Of a DNA stretch of 64,000 bases, positions 55,048 to 64,000 are shown piece by piece. Source of the stretch: Ichthyophis bannanicus (Eukaryota > Chordata > Amphibia > Gymnophiona > Ichthyophiidae); NCBI GenBank assembly GCA_033557465.1, contig CM066039.1, positions 49,195,788 to 49,259,787 on the forward strand, given 5' to 3'. The first letter of the stretch is position 1. Each line of letters starts with the position of its first letter. The notes beneath the pieces are model-generated. The model did no database searches and was not told the DNA's origin. It saw nothing but the letters and a program-made list of their open reading frames with translations. A program made the translations under genes and the position numbers.

Positions 55048-55569
55048 CCTCTCTCCTCATCCCACCAATAAGTCCGGGGGACTGCTCTCCAGTTCTGGGG
55101 AGAATTAGTTCCCCTGGAAAGGTCTCTGCATGGTAGCAACAGCATGGCTGACCATGTTACTGCCATGCTTGGACCAAACTAAAAAGAAACAAATCAAAAC
55201 AACTCTGAGAAATAATCTGCTTACTCAGTGCCATCTTATTATTTTGGATATGAACCAGGTGTTCCCATAAGTTTAAATTATAGCCTGTCCATCAGCGATA
55301 TAAATATTTGCTTCAGAATCCAATAACAAATTATTGTGGATACTCCCTTTTAAGCCTGCGAATCATTGAGAAAACAAAAACCCTCCCCCCCCCTCCATTT
55401 TCATTTTTTCAGTGATCTGCAGACCTGAAAGGTGTTTCACTGCTTCATGTCAGCGTGCTAAGCTGTGTTGAGCTAGTTAGGCATTGAACGGTTTTAGCGA
55501 TTAAGGCTTCCATTCTGGTGGATCTGCTTGTTCCTGTTCTGTATGGGCTACGCTGCTTGCAGCTCCATT
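55048..55569. other. No gene recognised
   Basis: C run at 55383-55394, otherwise nothing identified. Confidence 0.5.
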
Positions 55570-55641
55570 TTTATTCACGTTAATGTCACTATCGCTGTCT
55601 CTCTTGGTGAATCATGATCTCCTTTTTCCTGTCTCTATGAT

Positions 55642-56958
55642 TTGGGTTTGCGGGGCTCTGTTTTTGACTGGTTCCGTTCTTATCTCTCACAGCGCTCCTT
55701 TTGTGTCACTATGGGTTCTTCTACCTCTTTCTCCTATCCTCTTTCCTGTGGTGTGCCCCAGGGTTCTGTGTTAGCACTGCTTCTTTTCAATGTTTTCCTT
55801 GCCCCTTTGGCACTTCTGATTCAACAGTCTGGGATCTCCTTTTACCTCTATGCCGATGATATTCTAGATGTGGTGTATTTAGATTTCCGTAAAGCCTTTG
55901 ACACTGTTCCTCACAGGCGACTTATAAACAAACTGAGCACCCTAGGGATGGACCCTAAAGTTACTGCTTGGGTTAGAAATTGGTTGGGTGGGAGGCGACA
56001 AAGAGTACAAGTAAATGGAGCTCACTCTGAGGAGAAGGATGTTACCAGTGGTGTGCCCCAGGGATCTGTCCTTGGTCCAATTCTTTTTAACATCTTTGTT
56101 AGTGATATAGCGGAAGGGCTGTCGGGTAAGGTTTGCCTCTTTGCGGATGATACCAAAATCTGCAATAGAGTAGACACCCAGGAAGGGGTAGATAACATGA
56201 GGAGGGATCTAGCTAAGCTTGAAGAATGGTCTAGAATTTGGCAGCTGGGATTTAATGTTAAAAAATGTAAGGTCATGCATTTGAGCTGCAGCAATCCAAG
56301 GGAGCAATACAGTATAGGAGGTGAAGTACTTTTGTCCACTAAAGAAGAGCGGGACCTAGGCGTGGTTGTGTCTGATGATCTTAAAGTAGCTAAACAGGTG
56401 GAAAAGGCGACAGCAAAAGCTAGAAGGATGCTTGGGTGCATACGGAGAGGAATGGCTAGCAGAAAAAAGGAGGTGATAATGCCTCTGTATAAGTCTTTGG
56501 TGCGACCTCATTTGGAGTATGGTGTGCAATTCTGGAGACCGCACCTTCAAAAGGATGTGAACAGGATGGAGTCGGTGCAGAGGGTTGCTACCAAAATGAT
56601 TAATGGGCTTCATTATAAAGCATATGAGGACAGACTTAAGGATCTTAATATGTACACCTTAGAGGAAAGGCGGGATAGAGGTGATATGATTGAGATGTTT
56701 AAATACCTCCGTGGCATAAATGTTCAGGGAGAGAGCCTCTTTCAATTGAAAGCAAGTTCTGCTACGAGGGGACATGGGATGAGGGTGAAGGGAGATAGAT
56801 TCAGGAGTGATATGCGGAAATATTTCTTTACGGAAAGAGTAGTGGATCCGTGGAATAGTCTCCCAGTGGAGGTGGTAGAGATGAGGACAGTAACTGAATT
56901 CAAGAAAGCATGGGACCAACACAGAGGATCTCTAAAGGCAAAAAGTGAACTGTTGTAG
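55642..56958 (+). pseudogene. 438-codon chimeric RT frame (L2 palm fused to CR1 RT)
   Basis: The first about 75 codons are L2-type RT up to its YADD. From about residue 76 onward (VVYLDFRKAFDTVPH) the frame is CR1 RT, with its own [13 protein letters not shown], the catalytic FADDTKI, PLYKSLVRPHLEYG and the C-terminal ERRDRGDMIEMFKYLRG. The fusion stays open across the insertion junction by chance. It therefore contains two catalytic ADD motifs. It is not a functional host gene. Confidence 0.9.
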
Positions 56959-57035
56959 TTGTTATGGAAGGACAGACTAGATAGGCCATGTGGTCTTTTT
57001 CTGTCGTCATATTTCTATGTTTCTATGTTTCTACT
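55865..57035 (+). mobile_element. CR1 LINE, 5'-truncated, inserted in L2
   Basis: It starts inside RT at the first catalytic block and runs to a typical CR1 3' end ('ccatgtggtctttttctgtc'), with a 'tttctatg' octamer repeat at 57012-57032. No stops up to 56958, so it is the youngest CR1 in the window. Confidence 0.9.
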
Positions 57036-57600
57036 TCTTCATACTGACCCTTTTTTCCCTAGATCTCTCCGCTTTGAATACTTGTCTCTTCCATGTTGCT
57101 GCCTGGTTGTCTGCAAATCATCTTGCCCTTAACCCTTCTAAGACCACTGCTACCTGGCTTACTGGTTCCCTAACTCCCCCTCTGGTTTCCCCCACCATCA
57201 ATGACTCCCCACTTCAACTCATGTCTTCTTTTCGCTACCTTGGGGTCATACTTGACTCCTCCCTCTTGTTTTGCGACCATATCACTCAACTTAGTCAACG
57301 TTCCTTTTTCCTTCTTCGTCGGATTAGGGCTGTTCGATCTTTTCTTCCTATCCCCGCACTCACCACTCTCGTTGTCACCCCTTGTTTTATCTTGCCTCGA
57401 TTATTGTAACTCTGCACTGACTAGTCTCCTCGGTATTCTTTAAATCAACTTCAACTTGTTCAGCACACTGCAGCCAGACTCATCTTTCATGCCTCTCATT
57501 TTCATCATATAACTCCTCTACTCAACCGTCTCCACTGGCTTCCCATGCCTTTCCGCATACAGCATAAGATTCTCACACAGGTTCACAAGTCTCTTCACTC
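57036..57600 (+). pseudogene. L2 reverse transcriptase C-terminal part
   Basis: The frame at 56990-57409 plus a shifted continuation to about 57600 carries the L2 RT thumb and C-terminal region (LDSSLLFCDHIT, QLVQHTAARLIF, LHWLPMPFRIQHKIL). A frameshift near 57400 breaks it. Confidence 0.85.
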
Positions 57601-57620
57601 TGGGGTCTATTCTGATCAGC

Positions 57621-57667
57621 AAATAGTGGGTCTGAACGTCCAATCCGGACATTCAGACCCACTATTT
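57621..57667. repeat. 47-bp hairpin
   Basis: AAATAGTGGGTCTGAACGTC at 57621-57640 and its partner at 57647-57667 pair over 21 bp with one mismatch, around an AATCC loop. It lies at the right end of the L2 fragment. Confidence 0.93.
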
Positions 57668-57876
57668 GCCTGGCCAGCATTGGGAAAGCAGAGCTCCCTG
57701 CATGTAGAGTTGAGCTGTGTGAGGAGCTCTGTTTGTGGGTGGGTGGGGACGGGCTGCAGGCACAGCGAGGGTGGACTGTGGGTGGCGCTGTAATAGCAAA
57801 CGCTGTGAAAAGCTCTTATTCAATCACTCACCCACAGAAGGAAAACTCTCAGACAGGCTGGAATGCAAACAGGATC

Positions 57877-57882
57877 TTTAAT
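57877..57882 (-). terminator. Candidate polyadenylation signal (ATTAAA)
   Basis: Minus-strand ATTAAA in the 3' LTR, about 75 bases downstream of the TATATAA at 57957-57963. Confidence 0.5.
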
Positions 57883-57956
57883 GTGCACACAGGATCAGAC
57901 AGAGAGCCGGTACCCTCCACAAAAGGTCTGAGCCCCGAGGGACGGCCTACAATGCC

Positions 57957-57963
57957 TTATATA
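57957..57963 (-). promoter_or_regulatory. Candidate TATA box of the LTR
   Basis: The minus strand reads TATATAA within the LTR, suitably placed upstream of the polyadenylation signal. Confidence 0.5.
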
Positions 57964-58227
57964 CAGTACAGTTTTAAACTCATTCTACAATCCCATTTGC
58001 CACAGGTATTTCCTGCCCACCAATCAGCAGCCCCTGGGGAAGGTACCTGGGTGACCTGTCCAAACCGGTATGCTCAGGTCTGCTGATTTCTGGGCTAGGG
58101 GCTATTGTGCTCAGACCTGGAGTGGGGGAAGGGTGTCTACTGAAATCTCAATGCCTTCTCTTAGCAGGCCGATTACCTCATGGCTTGGGGGAAGGGCTAC
58201 CTACAGCTAGACCTCATGGCTGCCTCA

Positions 58228-58240
58228 TTCCCCCCTTTTT
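58228..58240 (-). other. Polypurine tract
   Basis: The minus strand reads AAAAAGGGGGGAA directly before the 3' LTR start TGAGGCAGCC. Confidence 0.85.
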
Positions 58241-58250
58241 AAGTAGGACC

Positions 58251-58463
58251 TCAACCGCTAGAAGCGGTTGAGGGCTGTATTTGGGACAGGGCCATGACAG
58301 TGGTAACCACCTTGCGTTCTACCAGGGTATCAAGGGTGGTGGTCATGAAGCGGTAAAGAATAGGGATATAACATGGCAGAATGGCACATAGCAGTAAATG
58401 AAAAGAACCCCTACCACTGGGATTTTTAGTCCCCCTGGCCAACTGAACCACTTCATAAACCAC
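58251..58463 (-). pseudogene. Possible Env transmembrane-subunit tail
   Basis: A 70-codon minus-strand frame ends 10 bases before the polypurine tract, where env genes of simple retroviruses end. It has a hydrophobic stretch (LLCAILPCYIPILYRFM) with cysteine, then a polar tail. No fusion peptide, CX6CC motif or longer Env sequence is connected to it, so the call rests on position and composition only. Confidence 0.35.
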
Positions 58464-61400
58464 CCAGGACCCATGGACAGGTAACTAGATCACTTAGGTC
58501 TTGGATAGGGTGTTCAATGGAAACACTTGCATCAGTAAGTTTAAAACAACACATACCCTATACCCTCTATAGCAACTCCTGCACAACGTTTTTGTTCCGT
58601 GTGCAAAAGTTGCTGTTCTGACTGTAAAAGGTTGCAGGGCCTGCAGAGGCCTCTTCCCTTTGGGACAAAGGAGGGCCATGTGCAAAAAGTCTGCAGAGGC
58701 TTCTTTCCTTTGGGGCAAAGGCTCTTTCCCTGGGATCCACCCTTATCAGTATATTAATGGCTTTTTATTCTTGCTAGTGTTGAGTCATTCTGGCTGCACC
58801 CTGCCATTCCCTTTGCTTCATTAATCACTGGCACTGTAATCTTCAGGGCATATGAGTACTTTGTATCACTAGCTTTGTTTGGCCTGTTTAACCTGTTCAG
58901 GCCTGGCATGTCTTTTCTTGTGCTGGGTCCATTTTCTGTGCACTTTCAGGCCTGACCTGTTTCTTAGCTAGGTCCATTCTCTGTGCACTTCTGTTCAGAG
59001 TATGGTTCCCCTGGCTTTACTCTTGTTGTGCTGGGCTCTGGGTACTCATTTTCTTAGCCTACATGCTTTTTCCGTGCCATCATAATGTATTACAGCCTCA
59101 GGCAAGGATGCAGCCATACTAGACATACCTATCAGCCAATTTCCCTTCAGTCCCAATTTTTCTTTTTTCTTTCTTGTTTATGGGGGAAAGGTAATCCCAC
59201 TACGGGCAATGGACAAGCAACCATTTGAGACAGATATTGAGACAGATAGGAGTCATCAGAAAAGCAGCTTCTGGTACTGTTCCCTATAGACAACATACAT
59301 TGTAATATCATTTTCTTGCAGCTGGTCAATAATATTGAAAACACATAACATGAAAGTATGTCAAAAGCAGCAGTGCTTAATAATGTGATAAAGAAAGCTC
59401 TGAGAATAGTACAGCAAAATCTTGAGCTGGTGTGGGTATTGCAGTTGCTGAAGCCGAAATGGCTTGTAGATTTCCGTTACTTTCTAAGAAAACAATATTA
59501 AAAGGATAACAATACAATCGTTCACAGAAGCCCCCAAACCCCCCCCCCCCCCCAGTCAGTCCAACAGTTCTTTTTCCTGCCTCCCAGCAGTTCTCCAGGA
59601 CCTCGCAGTGTGCTTCACCTTTCTCTGAAGTTCAAGTTCTGTCTCTCTCAAAATTTGAACCTCTCATTCTCATAGGCAGACACCCTGGCCCGTTTTCGAT
59701 GTTACACACTGATCCAGATAGGGACTCCTTCACACATCTCAGCGGTGGGCAGCTCTGAGTTCTCGGGAAGGTCTGTTCCATCTGGACTCTGGCCAATTCC
59801 CTCTGCTGGACTCTTTGGATTGCCATTGGTGACATGGTTCCAGGCCTCATTCAGAAAAGCAGCACCAATATTGAATGAAAAGACTAAATATGCTAGATTA
59901 GATTTCACAATGAGATAAACTTAACTTCCTTCACATTTACCAAGATCACATCCTACAAATATTGCTGTTTAAACTTTCAATGGTCTTCCAGTAACTATCT
60001 CGTATGGTGTCAATTTTTCTCTGGCAGTTTGATTAACTTCTTGTTTATCTGTCACTGGAGATTCACTTGCTGGTAGTGAACATTCCATTATGCCCTTGAC
60101 TGACCTTTACATGCTCCCCCTTTGCCCATGCATGCCTGGCCAGGACATGCAGAGGCAAAAAAGGAGGCAAAAAAGCATCTGGAAGTACCGCATGGCCAGT
60201 GTAGGTCCTCCAAAACCTATCAGGGTGCACCTAGCCTGTCTCCAGGTGTCCATTTCCAATTATTGAGTATGTGTTGGGGCCTAGATGAATTCCTAAATTG
60301 AATATTCTGGAGATGGCATAGTTGAATAAAGTGCTCATCATTTTTTTTTTGTTTACATATTCATTAGCCAGATACATCACTTCACATCATTGAATTACCT
60401 TCATCAGTTTACTGTCTATCAGAGTCCTTCCTCTTAATATCCCACTTCATCCCTCACCATACTTTTTATCACTTGCATCATTCCACCAACTATATACCTA
60501 AGTCCTTTTTTGAATTATACCAATTTTTTATAAATTGTTCACTTCCAGTATGCTAATGGACATGAGGCTTTTAAATAAAGTTAATCAACAAATCAATCAA
60601 TTAATCAACAAATCAATCTTTGGCTTTAAAAATATAAAAGCTTCAAAAATCATGGATGTTCTCTAATCATAAGTACCTAGTGTTTTTGGGAATTGATACA
60701 TAAATATTTGCTGATTCCCATGATATTTCAGGCAGGCTTTATGAAGCTGTCCCAGTGACCCCAAGCCAGTCAAGTTTTCAAGTCATCCAGAATGAAAATG
60801 CATGATATGTCAGCATACATTGCTGACCCATTATATACAAATTCATATTAATTGTGGATATCCTGTGGGTTCACCAGGGCAGCCTCAGGCAGTATTGGAC
60901 TAAACCTTAAATATATGACTGACAATGCGGCTGAAATACTGAATTTCTCATGCTCTGGAAGAATGTGACATCAGACATATTGGGATCCCCTACATCATTG
61001 CATTGCGAGCTGAAAAGCAGTTTGTTTGTTTTTTTATCCCTAGGTTGAACTCAGTTAGTAAATCAACAACTGTTCAATGTTACCAAAATTGTGCACACTC
61101 CAGGGGTGACTCAGCATGCAATGTTTCCTAAATGGGTTAGTTGTGTACATACTATGACAGAAATTAACTTCATACCGAAGCCAAGGGATGATGGAGATTA
61201 TTATACACACCAGCATTATTTGTGCAGTGTGCACTGTATGGATCTGTGTGAATCAGTACTAAAGGGCAGTGCACACGAGGAGTGGGGCAGCATTATCAGT
61301 GCATTATTAACTTCAAGTGTGAATTAGTGTGAACGGTGTACTGCACAGTATATGCCTTTCAGCAGTGCTAATTCTGCATTTTATCTTTCTATTTTGAAAT

Positions 61401-62774
61401 TGCCAATGATCAGTGTATTCACCCTGAACCAAAACATACCTGAACATCAGAACAAGCTACAGTGCATACTAGAACTAATCCAGATGTTCTCATCAGAAAT
61501 CATGAGTTAAAGTACTGCTACCAGTATATTTGGTACTAAAATCATTTTAAGGTATCATTGTAGTATCAGAAAAATGAATACAGTTGATCAAGGCAGTTTA
61601 ATGTACTAAGCAGGAAAGAATGCAATCACCAAAACAGCATTTACTGTCTGCAGAATAAAATGTCATATCATGCAGAAGTATTACTTGTTTAATTTTGTAT
61701 GTGCAGTCAAAACCAAATATATGTACCAGAGATAAAATTCAGGCTTTAAAAAGACAAGTAAAAAAATCTTCATTTCTTCATAATCTTATAAGGATTCTCT
61801 TCAGCCTTTGTTTGCTTCCAGCAGACAGGAGGCACCTCATGGTTCTAGAAGCTCAAAACTCTACAATTAAAATTGATGACAAGAGGATTGTTTGCAGGCT
61901 AGGTGTGGCTAGGTGAATTGGGGTTCTTTGTCCTCTAGGAGAAAAACTCCTAGGTGATTTTTTTTTTCCTTTTGTCCTCTCTAATGGGCCTCCATTCATC
62001 TGCTAGAAGAAGGAACTCCTCCCAGTATCTTTCTATAGCTATGCAAACTATTTCAGCAGTTTCAATCACCCCCCACTCACTGCTGAGAGGTGTGACCAAA
62101 ACACCTGGTTCCCTGACCACTGATCATGCATGAAACATAGCAATGAAACTGGATATGCATCAAACAAAGCAATTGTCTTCCTTCAATGCTATACCAGTAC
62201 TACAGTCCACACACAGCAAACCCCACCCCCCTTTCTAAACTGTCCCTTTCCCTGCAATCAGTAGACCTGGTGTTTTTCACTGTTTGGGGACACAGGGGCG
62301 ATTTGTTAATAACTTCACCTTTTACTGATAGAGTATCAAAATCAATCCTGAAATATAAAGACCTAATGTCTGGACAAAAACTTTCTTTCCCTAATGTCAC
62401 AACTAAACACAGAGACACTAAAGGTTTTTACATAACAGCACATTTACTATATGGGCCAGCCATGAATCTATATAGGGAAGCTGGTCCGGATACTCCCCCA
62501 CCACAATTTAGCCTCCGGACCCCATGCTCTAATCACAATTTGCAAAATCACAATTTACAGTGCAAATCTTGTAATCCCAAAGGCAGAGTTTGGTTGCACA
62601 AAACACACAGGACCACAAAGGGAAAAAGAAAAAGGGAAAACAGAAAACAGAGACGTCTCAGCAGCGAATACGTTACAAATACACATTACACACACTAGCA
62701 TAGGATTTAACTTTTATAATAGCAACGAGAAACACAGCTAGCCACTCCTCCAATGTCCACCAGATGGAGCCACA
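58464..62774 (-). other. Interior of the tRNA-Gly LTR element, no coding domain recognised
   Basis: About 4.3 kb without a frame longer than about 80 codons on the element's sense strand. Small direct repeats occur ('tgcagaggcctcttcccttt' near 58638 and a variant near 58690). C run at 59537-59552. The 170-codon plus-strand frame at 62186-62698 is antisense to the element and has no motif. Confidence 0.6.
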
Positions 62775-63200
62775 GGAGCACATGGCAACACAAAAGAAAC
62801 CCCCAGCAACACAAAAAGGAGACCCCCAGCAACACAAAAAGCCCCCAACACTATAGGAGCACATGGCAACACAAAAGAAAACCCCAGCAACACAAAAGGA
62901 GACCCCCAGCAACACAAAGAGCCCCCAACACTATAGGAGCACATGGCAACACAAAAGAAACCCCCAGCAACACAAAAGGAGACCCCCAGCAACACAAAAA
63001 GCCCCCAACACTATAGGAGCACATGGCAACACAAAAGAAACCCCCAGCAACACAAAAGGAGACCCCCAGCAACACAAAAAGCCCCCAACACTATAGGAGC
63101 ACATGGCAACACAAAAGAAACCCCCAGCAACACAAAAAGAGACCCCCAGCAACACAAAAAGCCCCCAACACTATAGGAGCACATGGCAACACAAATACAC
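62775..63200. repeat. 80-bp tandem array, 5 units plus a partial one
   Basis: Units starting GGAGCACATGGCAACACAAA begin at 62775, 62856, 62936, 63016, 63096 and 63176. Each contains two sub-copies of 'cccccagcaacacaaaa'. It lies in the leader of the tRNA-Gly LTR element. It is open in several frames on both strands because it is repetitive and lacks stops. Confidence 0.97.
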
Positions 63201-63413
63201 ACCACTATAGGAGCACATGGGGCAAAGGCTCTAAATAAATCGCCCCGATCATCGGAGAATTGCGATAAGCGCAATTATTCTTGAAAGGCACACTTAAGGG
63301 AGTTAATACTAATATCCTAGGCAATTTTTCTTCAATAGCTTTTGGCAGCGCTGCACTTTAAATACCTTTCAAAGGGGCCCAAGGTAGCAGAATTAATTCA
63401 TACTACAGTTAAT

Positions 63414-63477
63414 TATCTTACTGGTCCACAAAAGGACTCTGATTTTATCTTACTGGTCCACAAAAGGACTCTGATTT
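63414..63477. repeat. 32-bp tandem duplication
   Basis: TATCTTACTGGTCCACAAAA begins at 63414 and 63446, two copies with period 32, in the element's leader. Confidence 0.95.
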
Positions 63478-63858
63478 ACTGGACGAACGATGGCTTCAGA
63501 AACCCCCCCCCCCGGGGTCCCTACTAGGACCGTTCGTGCGGGTGATCGGGCCGCTACAGGTTCCTAGAATTTACTAGGAATTACAGACGGAGTACAGAAA
63601 GTAGCAGTACTCACCAGAGCTCTGATCAGACAGGTAGTTTGGATGCCAGTCTATCCAGCCGGTTTTCAATCGGGGATTCAGCCGCAGGGACCAACTGCCC
63701 AGACAAATCAAGGTATCCTTCCGAGCACAAGGTGGCCCGGGGCGCCAAGGACCGTTAATCACCTGGAGGGGTCGGTCCCTGACCGGTGGAGGCCCTGATC
63801 CTGCAAAAAGCAGTAGTCTTCCCACTGTGGGTGTGATGAGAGAGGCTTTTCTTTCAAT

Positions 63859-63876
63859 TTCCCGGCCAATGCACCA
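63859..63876 (-). other. Primer-binding site, tRNA-Gly
   Basis: The minus strand reads TGGTGCATTGGCCGGGAA, three bases inside the LTR end. All 18 bases match the complement of the 3' end of vertebrate tRNA-Gly (GCC) plus CCA. Confidence 0.85.
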
Positions 63877-63879
63877 AAA

Positions 63880-64000
63880 TGTAATAGCAAACGCTGTGAA
63901 AAGCTCTTATTCAATCACTCACCCACAGAAGGAAAACTCTCAGACAGGCTGGAATGCAAACAGGATCTTTAATGTGCACACAGGATCAGACAGAGAGCCG
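63880..64000 (-). repeat. 5' LTR of the tRNA-Gly element, partial
   Basis: It repeats 57789-57909 (TGTAATAGCAAACGCTGTGA onward), including the ATTAAA signal. It continues past the window. Confidence 0.93.

Larger units (their letters stand above)
55570..57600 (+). mobile_element. L2-clade LINE fragment interrupted by a CR1 LINE
   Basis: The L2-type RT palm is at 55570-55864 (VFDWFRSYLSQRSF, CGVPQGSVLALLLFN, FYLYADD). It continues after the CR1 insertion with thumb and C-terminus at 57036-57600 (HVAAWLSANHLALNPSKT, FRYLGVILDSSL, ITPLLNRLHWLP). The two flanks match consecutive parts of L2-type RT. Confidence 0.85.
57789..58227 (-). repeat. 3' LTR of the tRNA-Gly element (439 bp)
   Basis: On the plus strand it starts TGTAATAGC and ends GCTGCCTCA. 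Minus-strand TATATAA at 57957-57963 and ATTAAA at 57877-57882 are placed as TATA box and polyadenylation signal, about 80 bases apart. Confidence 0.85.
57789..64000 (-). mobile_element. LTR element of endogenous-retrovirus type, tRNA-Gly primed, mostly non-coding; cut by the window edge
   Basis: LTR sequence starting TGTAATAGCAAACGCTG occurs at 57789 and again at 63880, continuing to the window edge. In element sense (minus): 5'LTR (right), primer-binding site 63859-63876, a long leader with an 80-bp tandem array, about 5.6 kb of interior, polypurine tract 58228-58240, 3'LTR (left). No gag or pol domain is visible in any frame. A short frame just before the polypurine tract could be an Env tail. 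It is therefore a non-autonomous or heavily deleted copy. The overlap of the two LTRs (about 120 bp visible) looks identical or nearly so. Confidence 0.88.

Noticed and set aside
62753..63274. Several 70-90 codon frames on both strands rich in Gln/His/Pro or Cys/Val
   Set aside because: They are translations of an 80-bp tandem array that lacks stops in several frames. The repeat explains them fully.

Overview
This is a gene-poor, repeat-packed stretch of a vertebrate (tetrapod) nuclear genome. The repeat mix is CR1 and L2 LINEs, RTE/BovB-like LINEs, tRNA- and 5S-derived SINEs, hAT-like and other MITEs, PIF/Harbinger remnants with Myb/SANT genes, and a Ty3/Gypsy element with a SCAN-like Gag. 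This fits an amphibian with a large genome. A caecilian is my best guess (inference; a squamate or crocodilian is not excluded).

Only one host gene is convincing. It is the large first coding exon of an LRFN/SALM synaptic adhesion gene at 11741-13122 (+), closest to LRFN3. It ends in a splice donor, and the membrane-spanning and cytoplasmic exon is not in the window. If the gene is intact, everything from 13123 to 64000 lies in one intron longer than 50.8 kb.

Layout. 1-1730: no gene. 1731-4905: decayed RTE LINE (-). 5.8-6.7 kb: SINE and MITE fragments. 10.1-11.2 kb: a MITE that contains a 56-bp minisatellite. 11.7-13.1 kb: LRFN exon. 13.8-15.8 kb: fold-back MITEs. 17.0-18.6 kb: CR1 (-). 19.3-20.0 kb: CR1 3' end interrupted by a SINE. 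20.7-25.5 kb: a run of short terminal-inverted-repeat elements. 28-44 kb: decayed accessory DNA with Harbinger Myb and transposase fragments, an internally deleted CR1 and more MITEs. 45.5-54.5 kb: a twin-primed RTE copy whose target-site duplication was then split by a young Ty3/Gypsy-like LTR element. 55.6-57.6 kb: an L2 LINE with a CR1 inside it. 57.8 kb to the right edge: an LTR element of retrovirus-like structure, primed by tRNA-Gly, with an essentially non-coding interior.

The most unusual object is the LTR element at 47824-54528 (-). It has 1.5-kb LTRs about 0.7% diverged and a 4-bp target duplication. Gag (SCAN-like capsid, zinc knuckle), protease, a complete-looking dUTPase and reverse transcriptase share one reading frame. 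RNase H follows after a single frame break. No integrase is visible. The pol frame runs on through the polypurine tract into a roughly 320-codon open frame inside U3 of the LTR.
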